Assembly: GCA_021397835.1 (NCBI GenBank)
Contig: JAJFZO010000087.1
Span: 5,208,001-5,272,000, forward strand
Direction of reading: 5' to 3'
From: Moringa oleifera
Lineage: Eukaryota; Streptophyta; Magnoliopsida; Brassicales; Moringaceae
DNA length: 64,000 bases
Of this stretch, positions 1-10,809 are shown in pieces. Position 1 is the stretch's first letter. Each line of letters opens with the position of its first letter. The position numbers and the translations under genes are program-made. The notes below the pieces were generated by a model that ran no database searches, was not told the DNA's origin, and saw nothing but the letters and a program-made list of their open reading frames with translations.

Positions 1-2470
1 TTTGATTACTCATGAGAGAATTCATCTCATCTTTCATGGCTAACTCCCACTTGATTGATTCATCACCCTGTAAAGCTTCATCAAAACTCTCTGGTTCACC
101 CCTATCAATCAACAAGATGTAGTTTAGAGATGGTGAAAATCTCTGTGGTGATCTCACAATCCTGGAAGATCTTCTCACTTCTATCATAGGAGTGGTTGGA
201 TTTACCTCTAGAGCCATACTTTCCCGATTTTGCTCAGCAATGTCATCTTCAACTTCCTCAGTATTCTGTTGCAACTGATTCACTGGAATATCTCTCAAGT
301 GGATTACTTCAGCCATTTTTACCTCAGAATCTGTTACTTCTGAACTCTTGCCCAAACTATCCTTGTACGGAACTTGCTCATTAAAGATTACATCTATGCT
401 CCTAATGATCTTCCTGTTTTGGCTATCCCAGAAACAATAACCAAACTCATTGTCACCATATCCAATAAAAAATATTTTTTTTTGATTTAGAATCAAGTTT
501 ACCTCTAGCAGCAACATCAATATAGATATATGACAGGCAATCAAATATTCTTAGAAAAGACAGGTTTACCTTTTCGCCACTCAAAACCTCCTCGAGTATT
601 TTGCAATCCAAAGGAACTGAAGGACCTTATTGATTAAATAGGTTGTAGTGTTAACTGTATCTGCCCAAAATACCTTGGGCAACCCTGCATGCATTCTCAT
701 GCTCCTTGCACGCTCATTCAGTGTTCTATTCATCCTTTCTGCAACACCATTCTGTTGAGGTGTACCTGGAGTAGTCTTCTCCATGTTGATCCCATTGTTA
801 GCATAAAACTGTTTGAAATCCCCAACAATATATTCTCCATCATTATCAGATCTCAAACACTTAACTTTAAGATTAGTTTCATTCTCGACCATAGCTTTCC
901 ATTTCTTGAAAGCATCAAATACATCAGATTTATTCTTTAGAAAATAAATTCATACCTTTCTAGTTGAGTCATCAATGAAAGTCACATAGTAGCTAGATCC
1001 CCCAACAGATGTCACAGTTGAAGGCCCCCATACATCTGTATGAACTAACTCTAGTTTTTTCTGCTTTAACTGCTTTCCTGTTTTGGAGAAGCTGACCCTT
1101 TTCTGTTTGCCAAGGATGCAGCTTTCACACAACTTGTGCTCTACAGATTTTAAATCCGGCAAATTACCATTTGTCACCATGACCTTCATTTCCTTTTCAC
1201 TCATATGCCCAATTCTGCAATGCCATAAGTCAGAGTTCATACCAGTGTCAATAGCAGCCACTGTATCATTGCAACTTGAAGTTATATAGAGAGTTCCAGT
1301 TTTGCTCCCTTGAGCAACAACCATGGCATCTTTGGTCACTTTCCAAGAATTATCATTGAAAGTCACCTTATGCCCTTCACTATCAAGCTATCCAACAGAA
1401 ATTAGATTTCTTATCAACTTTGGCACATGTCTCACTTTTTAAATCTTCTAGATATTCCCATTTGGCATCTTCAATTTAACATCACCCATACCAACAACAT
1501 TCAAAGGTTCTCCATCAGCAAGATAAACCTTTCCAAAATTTTCAGCAATATAATTTTTCATTATTTTGCCATATGTAGTGGTATGAAAAGATGCCCCAGA
1601 ATTTAAAACCCAAGACTCAAGAGGATTATCAATAGCCAAGAGTAAAGCATCATCTACCTCATCTGTTACAGCATTTGCAGTGTCATCTTTATTCTTACCT
1701 TTTTTCTTCAGTAAGCGACAATCTTTCTTCATGTGGCCCTTTTTCTTATAGTTTTAGCATTCTAGATTTCTTCCAGATCTAGATTTGCTTCTTCCATTCC
1801 TTGACTTAGATTTGCCCTTATTGTGATCAGAGTTTCTGTCACTTTCTCTTCCCCTGTTTTCAACATTTAGGGCAGAATTTGCAACTGATGTTTCACCTGA
1901 ATCGATCCTCCAAATCTCTTCTGCAAGAACTCGATCACGAACATCATTGAAGTTCAATTTTGAACTCCCAACAGAATTGCTCATCGCTACTCTCATGGGC
2001 TCCTAACTATTTGGCAATGATGCCAATAGTATCAAGGCACGTACCTCATCATTAAAGTCAATCTCAATAGAAGATAACTGATTAACTATTGTATTAAACT
2101 CATTACGATGAGTTGCCACAGAATTACCTTCACCCATTTTCAAGTGAAATAGCTTCTTCATGAGAAAAACCTTGTTGTTTGCTGAAGGTTTTTCATACAT
2201 GTCAGATAGCACCTTTATCAGACTTGTAGTTATTTTCTCCTTCGCCATGTTGTGAGCAATGTTCTTTGACAGTGTCAGCCGAATAACTCCCAGCACCTGT
2301 CGATCAAGGAGATCCCAATCACTTTCTGAAATCTTTTCAGGCTTTTGACCCAAAAGTGGTTCATGCAGCTTTTTCCCATACAGAAAATCCTCGATTTGCA
2401 TTCTCTAGAAGGCATAATGTGTACCATCGAACTTGATGGTCCTATGTGATGAGTTTTCTTTGCTACCCAT
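1..2470 (-). pseudogene. Ty1/copia gag-pol polyprotein, decayed, 3' part outside window
   Basis: Retrotransposon polyprotein read on the minus strand from an ATG at 2470. Order: gag (2470-1754), zinc knuckle (about 1760-1715), aspartic protease (about 1625-1590), pre-integrase and integrase core (about 1366-581) and the linker into reverse transcriptase (580-1); RT proper lies beyond the window edge. The integrase keeps a recognisable stretch around GTPQQNGVAERMNRTLNE. It is dead: in-frame stops replace tryptophan codons at 2405-2407, 2003-2005 and 1754-1756, the zinc knuckle has also lost a cysteine, and the protease active site DSG reads NSG (codon 1601-1603). Most of these are G-to-A changes on the coding strand. 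Family assignment to Ty1/copia is firm; the lineage is not determined. Confidence 0.93.
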
Positions 2471-2493
2471 TGCTTTCAATCTCAAAACCCGAA

Positions 2494-2505
2494 GCTCTGA
2501 TACCA
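2494..2505 (-). other. Primer binding site of the copia element
   Basis: The minus strand reads TGGTATCAGAGC two bases inside the LTR, the usual plant copia site complementary to the 3' end of initiator methionine tRNA. It fixes the orientation of the element and identifies the adjacent LTR as the 5' LTR. The gag ATG at 2470 follows only about 23 bases later. Confidence 0.92.
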
Positions 2506-2507
2506 GT

Positions 2508-3028
2508 TGTTAGGAATTTGACAACCAGATCCTTAGTTGATGGATCAAATATCAAATCCCTGTAACCTGAAAGCAACAATAATAAAAGCAAGAAGAAAAA
2601 TAAACAATCACAGGAACACAAGATTTATAGTGGTTCATCCTCAATTGAGAGTTACATCCACTTTGTAAGAGAGATAACTGTTTTTCTAGCCCTCACTCTA
2701 CTAGAATAAGGCCCTAGGACTCTTACTCACACTCTCTCTACTTGATGATGTTTACATGAGTAGAAGTCCCCCATTTATATAGTAGAGCCCAATGCCAAAA
2801 AAGTAGATGTGTGAAAATCTCAAGATATCCTTTTTGATAAGTACATACTCTTTTGGATGAGTATATTCCCTTTCAGATGAGCATATATATCCTTTTCAGA
2901 TGAGTATATGCATTTTCAGATAAATATATAACCTTTCAGATAAATATATTCCTTTTCAGATGAATATATTCCATTTCAGATAAATATATACCATTTTTAG
3001 ATAAGATTGTCTCCACACATACTCAACA
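2508..3028 (-). repeat. 5' LTR of the copia element
   Basis: The 521-bp LTR has TGTT...AACA ends, reading TGTTGAGTATG at its 5' end on the minus strand and ATTCCTAACA next to the primer binding site. A second, complete copy lies at 50379-50892, which confirms both boundaries. Compared with that copy it lacks about 40 bp following position 2657. The bases after the element are TCCAC; the matching target duplication would be outside the window. Confidence 0.93.
2822..3005. repeat. Short tandem repeats inside the copia LTR
   Basis: A degenerate array of about 20-bp units resembling CCTTTTCAGATAAATATATA, repeated seven or eight times. The same array occurs in the solo LTR at about 50712-50870, so it belongs to the LTR family. 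It lies in the U3 part, where such repeats may influence transcription, but nothing here shows that. Confidence 0.75.
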
Positions 3029-3099
3029 TCCACTTCCTCTGTTGCCAATTTAGATTTACCTAGTTGATTTTCAACCACGACACTCCCTAAAAAATCAGT

Positions 3100-3765
3100 A
3101 GTATACTTGTAAGATTAATTAACTCTTCCAGCTTTGCACCATACAATATGATATTGTTATTCCCAAATAGAATATGAGTCAACTTCATTTCGTTCTCCCT
3201 TCCACCAACACTAAACCCCTCTAGGTCCGTCCAGCACCATTGTTACTAGTAAAAACAATAAGGGTGACAAAAGAAGATTCCCTTACCTTAGATCTTGATA
3301 CGCATAAAAGAACTTTGATAGGCGGTCGCAAAAGATATTATAGAAACACACTAAAAAATTCAACTATTTCACTTATTGCCACAACGCATCTTCTTTAGAA
3401 TATCCATGAGAAACTCCCACGAAACATGGTCATAAGCTTTCTCTTTTTTGATCTCGTTATCCATAACCTCATTTGCAATCAAAGCGGCATCCGAAATCTG
3501 CCTCACAAATGCATTTTGGTTCATGCTAACCACTTCCTCCATTACCAATTGTAGTCTTTTGTTCAACACCTTAGAGATCAACTTGTAAACACATCCCATC
3601 AAAAAATCGATCTATATTCACTAATATTTTCAGCCCCATACCTCTTTTCTATCAAAATTTAAAAAGTGGTGTTTAAAGATTTCACAAATTTCTCATCCTC
3701 ATAAAAGTTCCCAACTACCCTCACGCTGTCACTTTTCATCACCTCCCGATAATATTAGATCAAGC
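3100..3765 (-). pseudogene. L1-type LINE reverse transcriptase fragment
   Basis: Minus-strand remnant of a non-LTR retrotransposon RT. In order: a segment like the pre-RT region (about 3760-3610), the block with NAFV, ANEV and KAYDHVSWEFL (3602-3369), and further downstream the segment corresponding to the catalytic FADD box (about 3220-3080). Stops and frameshifts separate these blocks. The catalytic box reads FGNNN, so both metal-binding aspartates have become asparagine (around 3153-3161). No endonuclease domain or poly(A) tail could be recognised, so this is an internal fragment. The LINE assignment rests on the RT blocks and is confident. Confidence 0.85.
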
Positions 3766-4084
3766 AAGTCGAGTACTAAATTGAAAACATAAAGTAAACT
3801 GATCCTTCTTTTGTCTTCAAAAATAGAAATGAAAACCAAATCTTTAAAAGAATGGAGGCAAAAGTCATGAAGTGCACCAGAATATTGATAGCACCATTTT
3901 TCATCTTCATGACTCTAGTTAAATATTATTTAAATAACATCATTTTTAATAAACATTAACAATAACAAAAACAAGAATTAGAAAGACTGGATATATCCAA
4001 AACAACTAAATTAAAACAACCTAAAAGATACCAAATGAGTATCAACTAAAAAAAGACCTATTATAGACAATAGCGTTAGAAAAA

Positions 4085-7000
4085 AATTATAAGATCAAAC
4101 AGCTTCTTGCATCATTTCATTTTAGTTCATTCTTCTTTTAACTTCAAAATTGCATTTTCAGATATAAGAGTTAATGAGACAAAAGTGATTATTGCTTAAA
4201 TATTCTCTAAATTATTCAAGAAACTGCTTAATACTTGCCTAGAATACTTACGGATGTTTGATTACGTAGTATGTAAGTATCAATTTGTTGTTGGACTAAC
4301 TTTTATCCTGAAGTAAAATGCCTAGCACCTATAAATAAATAATTCTTAAGAAAGATGGATAATAAAATATAAGAAATTCTATGCTAGACTTTATATTTTA
4401 AACATTGAATATGAGGTTGACTCTACGGCGTTAGAATAAGTTGTTCAGCCACAATTTAGAAGTATCACTTCTCATGCCAAAGCACAATTGTGTCTAGAAT
4501 TCAACAAAAAAATTTGTGAATAAGGAATGCAAATGAATTATCATGGAGAACCAATAGTCAGCTTAATAACAACAATAGTGAGAATATTAAGATGTTAGCT
4601 TCTTACTCATTCTCCCAGTAGGCTTAGTAATCAAGCTCTAAAATCTCCAAATGAAAGTAAGGAAAAGATATGAAAAGAGCTTAAAAAGATAACTAGGGAG
4701 ATAATGATATTTCTTTTTTGTTTCCCCCCAAGATTGCCATGAAACCTAGCACAACCATAAATTTCATGCTGAATACAAATTGGATGAATTCATCAACCAG
4801 ATAAATCTATTATAAAATGTAAAACTGCAAAATGATTAGAAATGAAGAAATAGAGAACTGAGAATTGTAGAGCTGGTAAGGTGCACTCGTTGGATCCCAG
4901 TTCCTGCAAACTCATAATAAATACACTGAGCACTGGAGTAAGCTTGAGTAGAAAAGAGGGATTTGTACCAACCTTCATACATAATTTTAAGGAATTGAAG
5001 CCTGAGTAGAGAACTTTAAGTAAGCAATCAAGAGAAGGAGATAATAATTAATGGGACAGTCTAAATATGCAAAAGAATGAAAGCTAAGGACTCAGAAATA
5101 CAGCTATTAACCTTCAAAAATTTTATGTGATATCTGTTGGAAATTTTGATATATGGAATGCTAGCAATCTTGGGTCAATCAATGCCTGTATGTTTCTCGC
5201 ATGTTTCAGACAAATGAGGACAAACCCAAATTTCTAATTCTTGTAAAGAGGTAAGACAACTCATCGAAAAAGGCAGTGACGTCAAATTGCAGCAAGAACC
5301 AATTACAAGTGACGTTGTAGGAACTCTAGTAAAGACACCAGCTTTGAAAGATTCCCAGTTGACTGCAGTGAAAGACTCTGGCAAAATGTTAGTTCTAAAC
5401 CTATCTTTACCAATAAAAAATGAACTTATTGTAAGCACAGCTTAATCTATTGATGATGGAGATGTGAATTACTTGGTGTCTTCATTAGTCTGGGAATCAG
5501 AAAGCAGTTGATAATTTGATCTGACTAGAGAAAGTCTTCTGCACCAAGAAGGAAGATAGGGACAGTTAGCAAGCAGTATCAGGCATGGGGCCAAAAGCTT
5601 ACTCAACGAGAAACGTGGTTCTGTTTTAAGCAGGGCTAGCAAGGAACAAAAGGCAACTGGAGGCAAGGAAATTTATGTCAGATAAATACAATTAGAGAAA
5701 ATAAGTAAACAATCAAAGATCACTTCCAAAAGAAAAGAAAATCCAGTTTCTGTTTACAACAACATATAAGTTTGAGTAGCTTCTTGCATCCTTCCATTGT
5801 AGTTACCATTCTTTTTATCTTCGATATATTTATGCCTTCGATGTTGTGTTTACAACAGTATAAGATTAAATCATGTCAGTAAACAATTAAAAGTGATTAT
5901 TCTCAAACAATCTCTAAAAGATTAAAGGAATTCCTTGAAGTTTTCTAGAATTACTTACTGATCCGGAAGTTAAACAGCTAACACCTGAAAAATGGGCAAT
6001 CTTCATATTTCTAAGATCATTTTGCCTGAAAAATATTATTTATGACTGGTAAGAAAGCCATGGATTTCAATATCAAGTAATGACTATTAAAAATTTGTTC
6101 CACCAAGTGATGAAAAGAAACAATGAAAAGAAAAGAAACGCAAATTTAGCATGAAATTGCAATAACTAGAATGACATACAATGCAACCTCTTCATTTACA
6201 TTCCTAATATTGTAAGATTGTAACAGCCTAGATCACACCTCTGCAGTAATTTCCTAGAGCCAGTTTCTTGAATCATTCTATTTCTTTGACATGGTTAACA
6301 CACCAACCCACACAGCCACATCTGAAAAATTGTATGATCCTACAAGCATGACTTTACAAGGTGTGATTTGGCCATTGTCAATATGCAATCTAGTAGTACA
6401 AACTAGTGACCGGATATTAGTGATACCAGTACCAAGACACATTTCAGATTGAAGCACTGCAATATTGACATGAAAAAATAGTACAAACTAATAGTTTCAT
6501 ATTTCAAAAAGTTATATAAATTGGATGAATTCCTAGACCAAGTACATTTTTTACAAAATAAAAAATGAATAGAAATAAAAAAGATGAGGTAATTACCACT
6601 GAACTTGTAGATCATACTTGAAGAATTGTAATGCTAACAAAATGCAATGGTTTTGTCACTGGTTGTGTGAGTCACGAAGAGGATAGAACGATTGATGAGA
6701 GTGTTTAAATATGCAAAACAATTGAAGCCTGAGGAGTTGAAAACAACTGCTAACCTGTATAACCATTGAATTAGTCAATAATGATGTTTGGTATGGGAGC
6801 AATCTTGGGCCAGTCAGTAACAGTCTCTTTGGCATGTTTTAGACAAATGGGGCAATAGATAGTTTACAATTCTGGTAAACAGGAAAGACCACCCATCCAG
6901 ACAGCACAGATGTCAAATTGGAGCAAAAACCAATTTGAATCCTCTGCAACAAGACAACATATTGAAGGGACTATGGTAAAAACACCGAATTTGGGAGTTT

Positions 7001-7190
7001 CCAAATTGTCAGCCGTAAAAAACTCTTGAGGCCTTGAAATTGAATCTCATCTAAGTCTGAGAGATCCAGCTGTAGGCAGCTGCATATCACTAACTTTGCA
7101 AGGGCAGTGAGATGTTGAAGCACTCCAGCAAGAGAAGTCAACCCTTCACAATCTTGAATAGTAAGAGAGCTGAGTCAAGTTAAACCGATA
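4085..7190. repeat. Degenerate tandem duplication, unit about 1.6 kb
   Basis: Two diverged copies of the same segment follow each other. Matches include 4095-4250 against 5770-5960 (shared CAGCTTCTTGCATC / AGCTTCTTGCATCCTTCCAT and AAAAGTGATTATT), 4780-4800 against 6515-6535 (AAATTGGATGAATTC), and the LRR tails at 5150-5300 and 6780-6920. Each unit carries the 3' end of an NBS-LRR gene on the minus strand. The stretch 3780-4085 just before it shows no gene. Confidence 0.6.
5130..5450 (-). pseudogene. NBS-LRR resistance gene remnant, C-terminal LRRs (copy A)
   Basis: On the minus strand the translation reads leucine-rich repeat text such as NLTSLPFSMSCLTSLQELEI followed by CPHLSETCEKHTGID and then PKIASIP. 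This is the typical C-terminal tail of plant RGA-type CC-NBS-LRR proteins, which end in a cysteine/glutamate-rich block and a WPKIAHIP-like motif. The tryptophan of that motif is a stop codon here (TGA, 5175-5177). No NB-ARC domain is visible, so only the end of the gene survives. In the living family these proteins are cytoplasmic immune receptors; this copy cannot make one. Confidence 0.72.
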
Positions 7191-7370
7191 AAGCCTTCCC
7201 CTGGCATGGTTCTATATCCTTAATCGAAGTAAGCTTTAGAGAGTTCAATTTGAAGACCTGAAGAGGTTAAACAATCGTTCAGCTTCTTCTCTTCATTATC
7301 ATCGTCCATTGCATTGGTTTCCAACTGTTACATTCCAGCTCAAATCTCTTTCAATAGATGAGAGTACGGC
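6780..7370 (-). pseudogene. NBS-LRR resistance gene remnant, C-terminal LRRs (copy B)
   Basis: Minus-strand LRR text runs from about 7330 to 6780: a region like LKSL/KDIEP, then SSLTIQDCEGLTSL, LQHLTALAKLVICSC, a segment with SNLTS, and finally CPICLKHAKE with DWPKIAPIPN. The last motif keeps its tryptophan, unlike copy A. Several frame changes and stops interrupt it, and no NB-ARC domain is present. With copy A it forms a tandem pair of the same gene end, as expected from local duplication of a resistance-gene cluster followed by decay. Confidence 0.72.
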
Positions 7371-7399
7371 ATGGAACTCGAGTCAGGGCAGTGGCGAAT

Positions 7400-8330
7400 C
7401 TCTGATGTGGAACGAAAACGTTGAAGGAAATAATTAATCAGAAATATCAAAACAAACAAAGATGTACAAGTGAAATATTATATTATTCTTACAAGAAAAC
7501 ACTTAATAATTTCGACCTTTTATGAAAGAGTGCCCAGCATATATACATGTATACATTCCGAAACACAGTTAAAGAACAGAATCTTATCTTGCTACGACCA
7601 ATGTAGTGATAAAAAGTATCAGTAGTCCACCCAAAAATATCACCATTAAACATTTACACTATAAAAGAAATTATAGAAGACGCTCATTTGATAACAGAAT
7701 ATGTCCCATGGTTGACCCAAATGAAGCTACAAGAAACAATAGCATTAGTCACTCTCATGAAACTACAATATACATACATATATATATATATATACACACA
7801 CATATATGTTCAAGTCCTATATAGATACATGTATATATTATCTCGTATGTGCATATGCATATGCATATTTGTCTATATTTATGGGTTTGAGTCCAGAATT
7901 ATTGCCTCTACATTGTGGCAGAATATTGGTGGCACTTGAACAATAGGTTGCTCTAATCGAAGTGAAGGAGAAGATCAACACAAAGACATAGAGAAGAAGA
8001 TATTCGATAGGCTCCACAGAACTTTTCTCCACTTTAATCTCCAAAATCAGCTTTGTATTACAGGTGCCTGGGTCCATTACAAGGTCTCTTACTCATTTCA
8101 TCTACTTATATATGTCAATATCACCAACAGCTAGATAGTGGCCCAACTAACAGGCACCACTTATTGACTTAAGCAACATCTTAACAACAATAATACACAA
8201 ACCAATAACACCCCATGATCCAGTCAAACTCATAATAGCTCATGCACCATCATTGCAACATGATTTTTGACTTATTCTTCCACATAAAGTGGATTCATCA
8301 CATATGCCTTCTTCGATCTTTTTGGTCTAT
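7400..8330. other. Non-coding stretch with AT/CA microsatellite; may include a gypsy LTR
   Basis: No gene is recognisable. Around 7771-7812 there is an imperfect TA/CA microsatellite. Because the gypsy chromodomain ends near 8330 on the minus strand, the 3' LTR of that element would be expected here, but I could not define LTR ends. A 79-codon minus-strand frame (8077-7838) has no recognisable homology. Confidence 0.4.
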
Positions 8331-9139
8331 CAATAATTCCCAGTTTGCTGGGACCTTGTCCTCAAGGTCCATATGAAGAAACTTCGCAACTCTTGCGTGT
8401 CTGCCCAAGTTGCATCCTTAATTGGAAGCCATTTCCACTTCATCAAATGTTTTTCAATAAGGTTTATTCCTTTTTTTTACCCATTGAGTATCTATGATTG
8501 CTTCTGGCTCCAAGGTCAAGGTACCATCTTCATCAATTGGTCGCAATTTGGTGTCAGCAGTACTAACCTCTCTAATTTTTTTTCTTTAGCATAGATACGT
8601 GAAAAATTGGATGTATATGAGATTCAATAGGCAATTCAAGTTTATATTCCACCTTACTAATGCTTTCTATAACATAATATTCACCTTTTTTGTCTACTCA
8701 TCAAACCAAGGGTGATAAACAATACTCCTATTAAGCTCCACTCTTACCAATTTAAGTAGTTCCTGCCAGAAAGCACCAACAAGCACCTTATCTCTATCAG
8801 ATACTATATCTCTAGCGAACCCATGTAGCTTGTAAATGTTAATTAACAAGAGCTGAGCCACTTTATAAGTTGTGAATGAATGAGATAATGGAACGAAATG
8901 TGCATACTTTGCAAACTGTCAACAACCACGAGGATAGTATCTTTATCTTTTGATTACCTTAGGGGCAATAAAATCTATGAAAATGGATTCCTAAACTTTA
9001 TTAGAAATAGAAAAAATGTTGCAGCAGTCCTAGATAAGCTACATTCTCATTTTCACATCTTTGACAAACCTCATAGTAGATCACCCAATTGTGTATATCT
9101 TCTTTTATTCTTTTAAAATGAAAATGGAACTTAATATAA
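8330..9139 (-). pseudogene. Ty3/gypsy integrase and chromodomain, 3' part
   Basis: Minus strand: integrase zinc-binding region ending CQRCENENVAYLGLLQ (about 9075-9030), integrase core (FAKYAHFVPLSHSFT, then HGFARDIVSDRDKVL, around 8920-8790), and a C-terminal chromodomain-like block (WLPIKDATWADTQELRSF, about 8430-8370). Stops and frame changes are frequent. The segment ends abruptly at 9139 where a CACTA element begins, and the missing upstream part of the same zinc-binding domain resumes at 21674 on its far side. A chromodomain at this position marks the chromovirus branch of Ty3/gypsy. Confidence 0.85.
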
Positions 9140-9620
9140 CATTACAAAGAAACTATCATTTATTGATGGACCAAAAATCGTCACTATAAAATTAAAATCC
9201 GTAGGTATAGGTGTAGATGACTTTTACTAACGGACAAAAACTTTTATCGACAAACACTTTAACTGTCGGTATAGACTTCATCGCTATAAACTTTTACTGA
9301 CACTTTTACATCTATCGGTATACGTAAAAGGTGTTTTACTGACGATTTTTATATGTGTCATTATATGTAAATGTTATAATGACAGATCCTTTGTCTGTCA
9401 CTAAATGTAAATATTTTAGTGAGACATTCTTTGACCATCACTATATATACAAGATCTTTAGTGACGCATACTTTCATGTGTTAGTATATGAATAGATTTT
9501 TACTAATAGACATAACACTCATCAGTATATTACAAAGTTTTTACTGATAGACACCATGTCCATCAGTATATATTTTTAGTTTCTTACTAACGGATAAGAT
9601 ATCCGTCAGTATATGTCTAC
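9140..9620. repeat. Left terminal and subterminal repeats of the CACTA element
   Basis: The terminal inverted repeat is followed by about 450 bp packed with variants of a short motif around TTTACTGACGG / CCGTCAGTA in both orientations. In En/Spm such motifs are the binding sites for the TNPA protein. The matching array is at the other end (21130-21673). The first base positions read CATTA rather than CACTA, a single-base decay of the terminus. Confidence 0.88.
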
Positions 9621-10800
9621 TGTAGAATTTTTAAAATATTTATATTTAATTTTATTTTAAAACTATATTTATTGTATTGCATACACTATAAACTTACTGT
9701 TGAATACTTTATCATACGAATTCATTTTAATCATAGATGCGATACTATGAGAATAATGATTTTATACTATAATTTTCATTTCAAAGTAGACCATTTAGTT
9801 CTATCTGAATAATACAAGTCCCAAATTATAATCAATATACATTAAATGACCAACGAAAGAAAAAATAATTAAAAAAATTAACTTTAAATGGTAACAATTG
9901 TAATTCACAAACCCTAAAAAAAGATATCCAAATATAAGAAAAAACATTGCTATGAGGCTTCAACATAGTGATGTAGATATGAAGTAATATAAGTGTTAAA
10001 TAAAATTACAACACAAGAATTAAAAATGCAAAAAAATTCGATATCCAATAAGATCATATCCAAGTTGTCATTAGGAAAGTATTTATAAACTAGTAGTTTT
10101 TTTCTTTTTCTAGTAAAAACGTAACAGATTTACCAGGTTTTGGTACAGTAGTTTAGCAACCAACATCACTTCAATGTTCAACTCTTGTAGACCTTGCCCT
10201 GAGGTACTTCACAGCCTCTTTACAACTACTTTTTGCCCATCAAGTAGTGTTCCTTGGATGATTGGATCCATAGTAATATGTGAATTACCTTATAAACAAG
10301 ATAAGATCAAAGAAATTAAATCAATCCAATGGGAAAAAAACTACAAAGAAACACATTTACTAAAGAATTTACTAATAGATAGAACTTAAGTTATGAACAA
10401 AAGTAATACCAATATAAAATTAGTAAAAACAGTTAGTCATTAAACATAATTAATGCAAAACTTGAAACTTAGATCTCCAAATGCAGAGAAAACCAAACCA
10501 ATACGTGTACACATTTACTAATAAGAAAAGTAAATAATAGTTGCCCAAGCACAAAGAAATAACTCATTAAAGCATCAAATATAACTCATTCATGGGATGC
10601 CCAAGCAACATCACTCATCAACATTTTATTTAGTAGATTCTAGTTAAAGATATTCATACCCCAATTTAATGGAAGACTTCTTATAGTTGCAAAGTGTTGT
10701 TATGGAACACTACTATCATCTTGAACCTATTAATGACAAACAAAAAGAAAAAATATATAAAAATGTAGTAATTAATTATATTATTTCTAAACTTAAAATA
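9620..10800. other. Non-coding interior of CACTA element
   Basis: AT-rich stretch between the left subterminal array and the end of the TNPA-like gene. I see no domain or convincing exon in it. Confidence 0.5.
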
Positions 10801-10809
10801 TAAAAGATA

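Noticed and set aside
7838..8077. 79-codon minus-strand frame with a hydrophobic stretch
   Set aside because: Lies where the gypsy 3' LTR is expected and has no recognisable homology.
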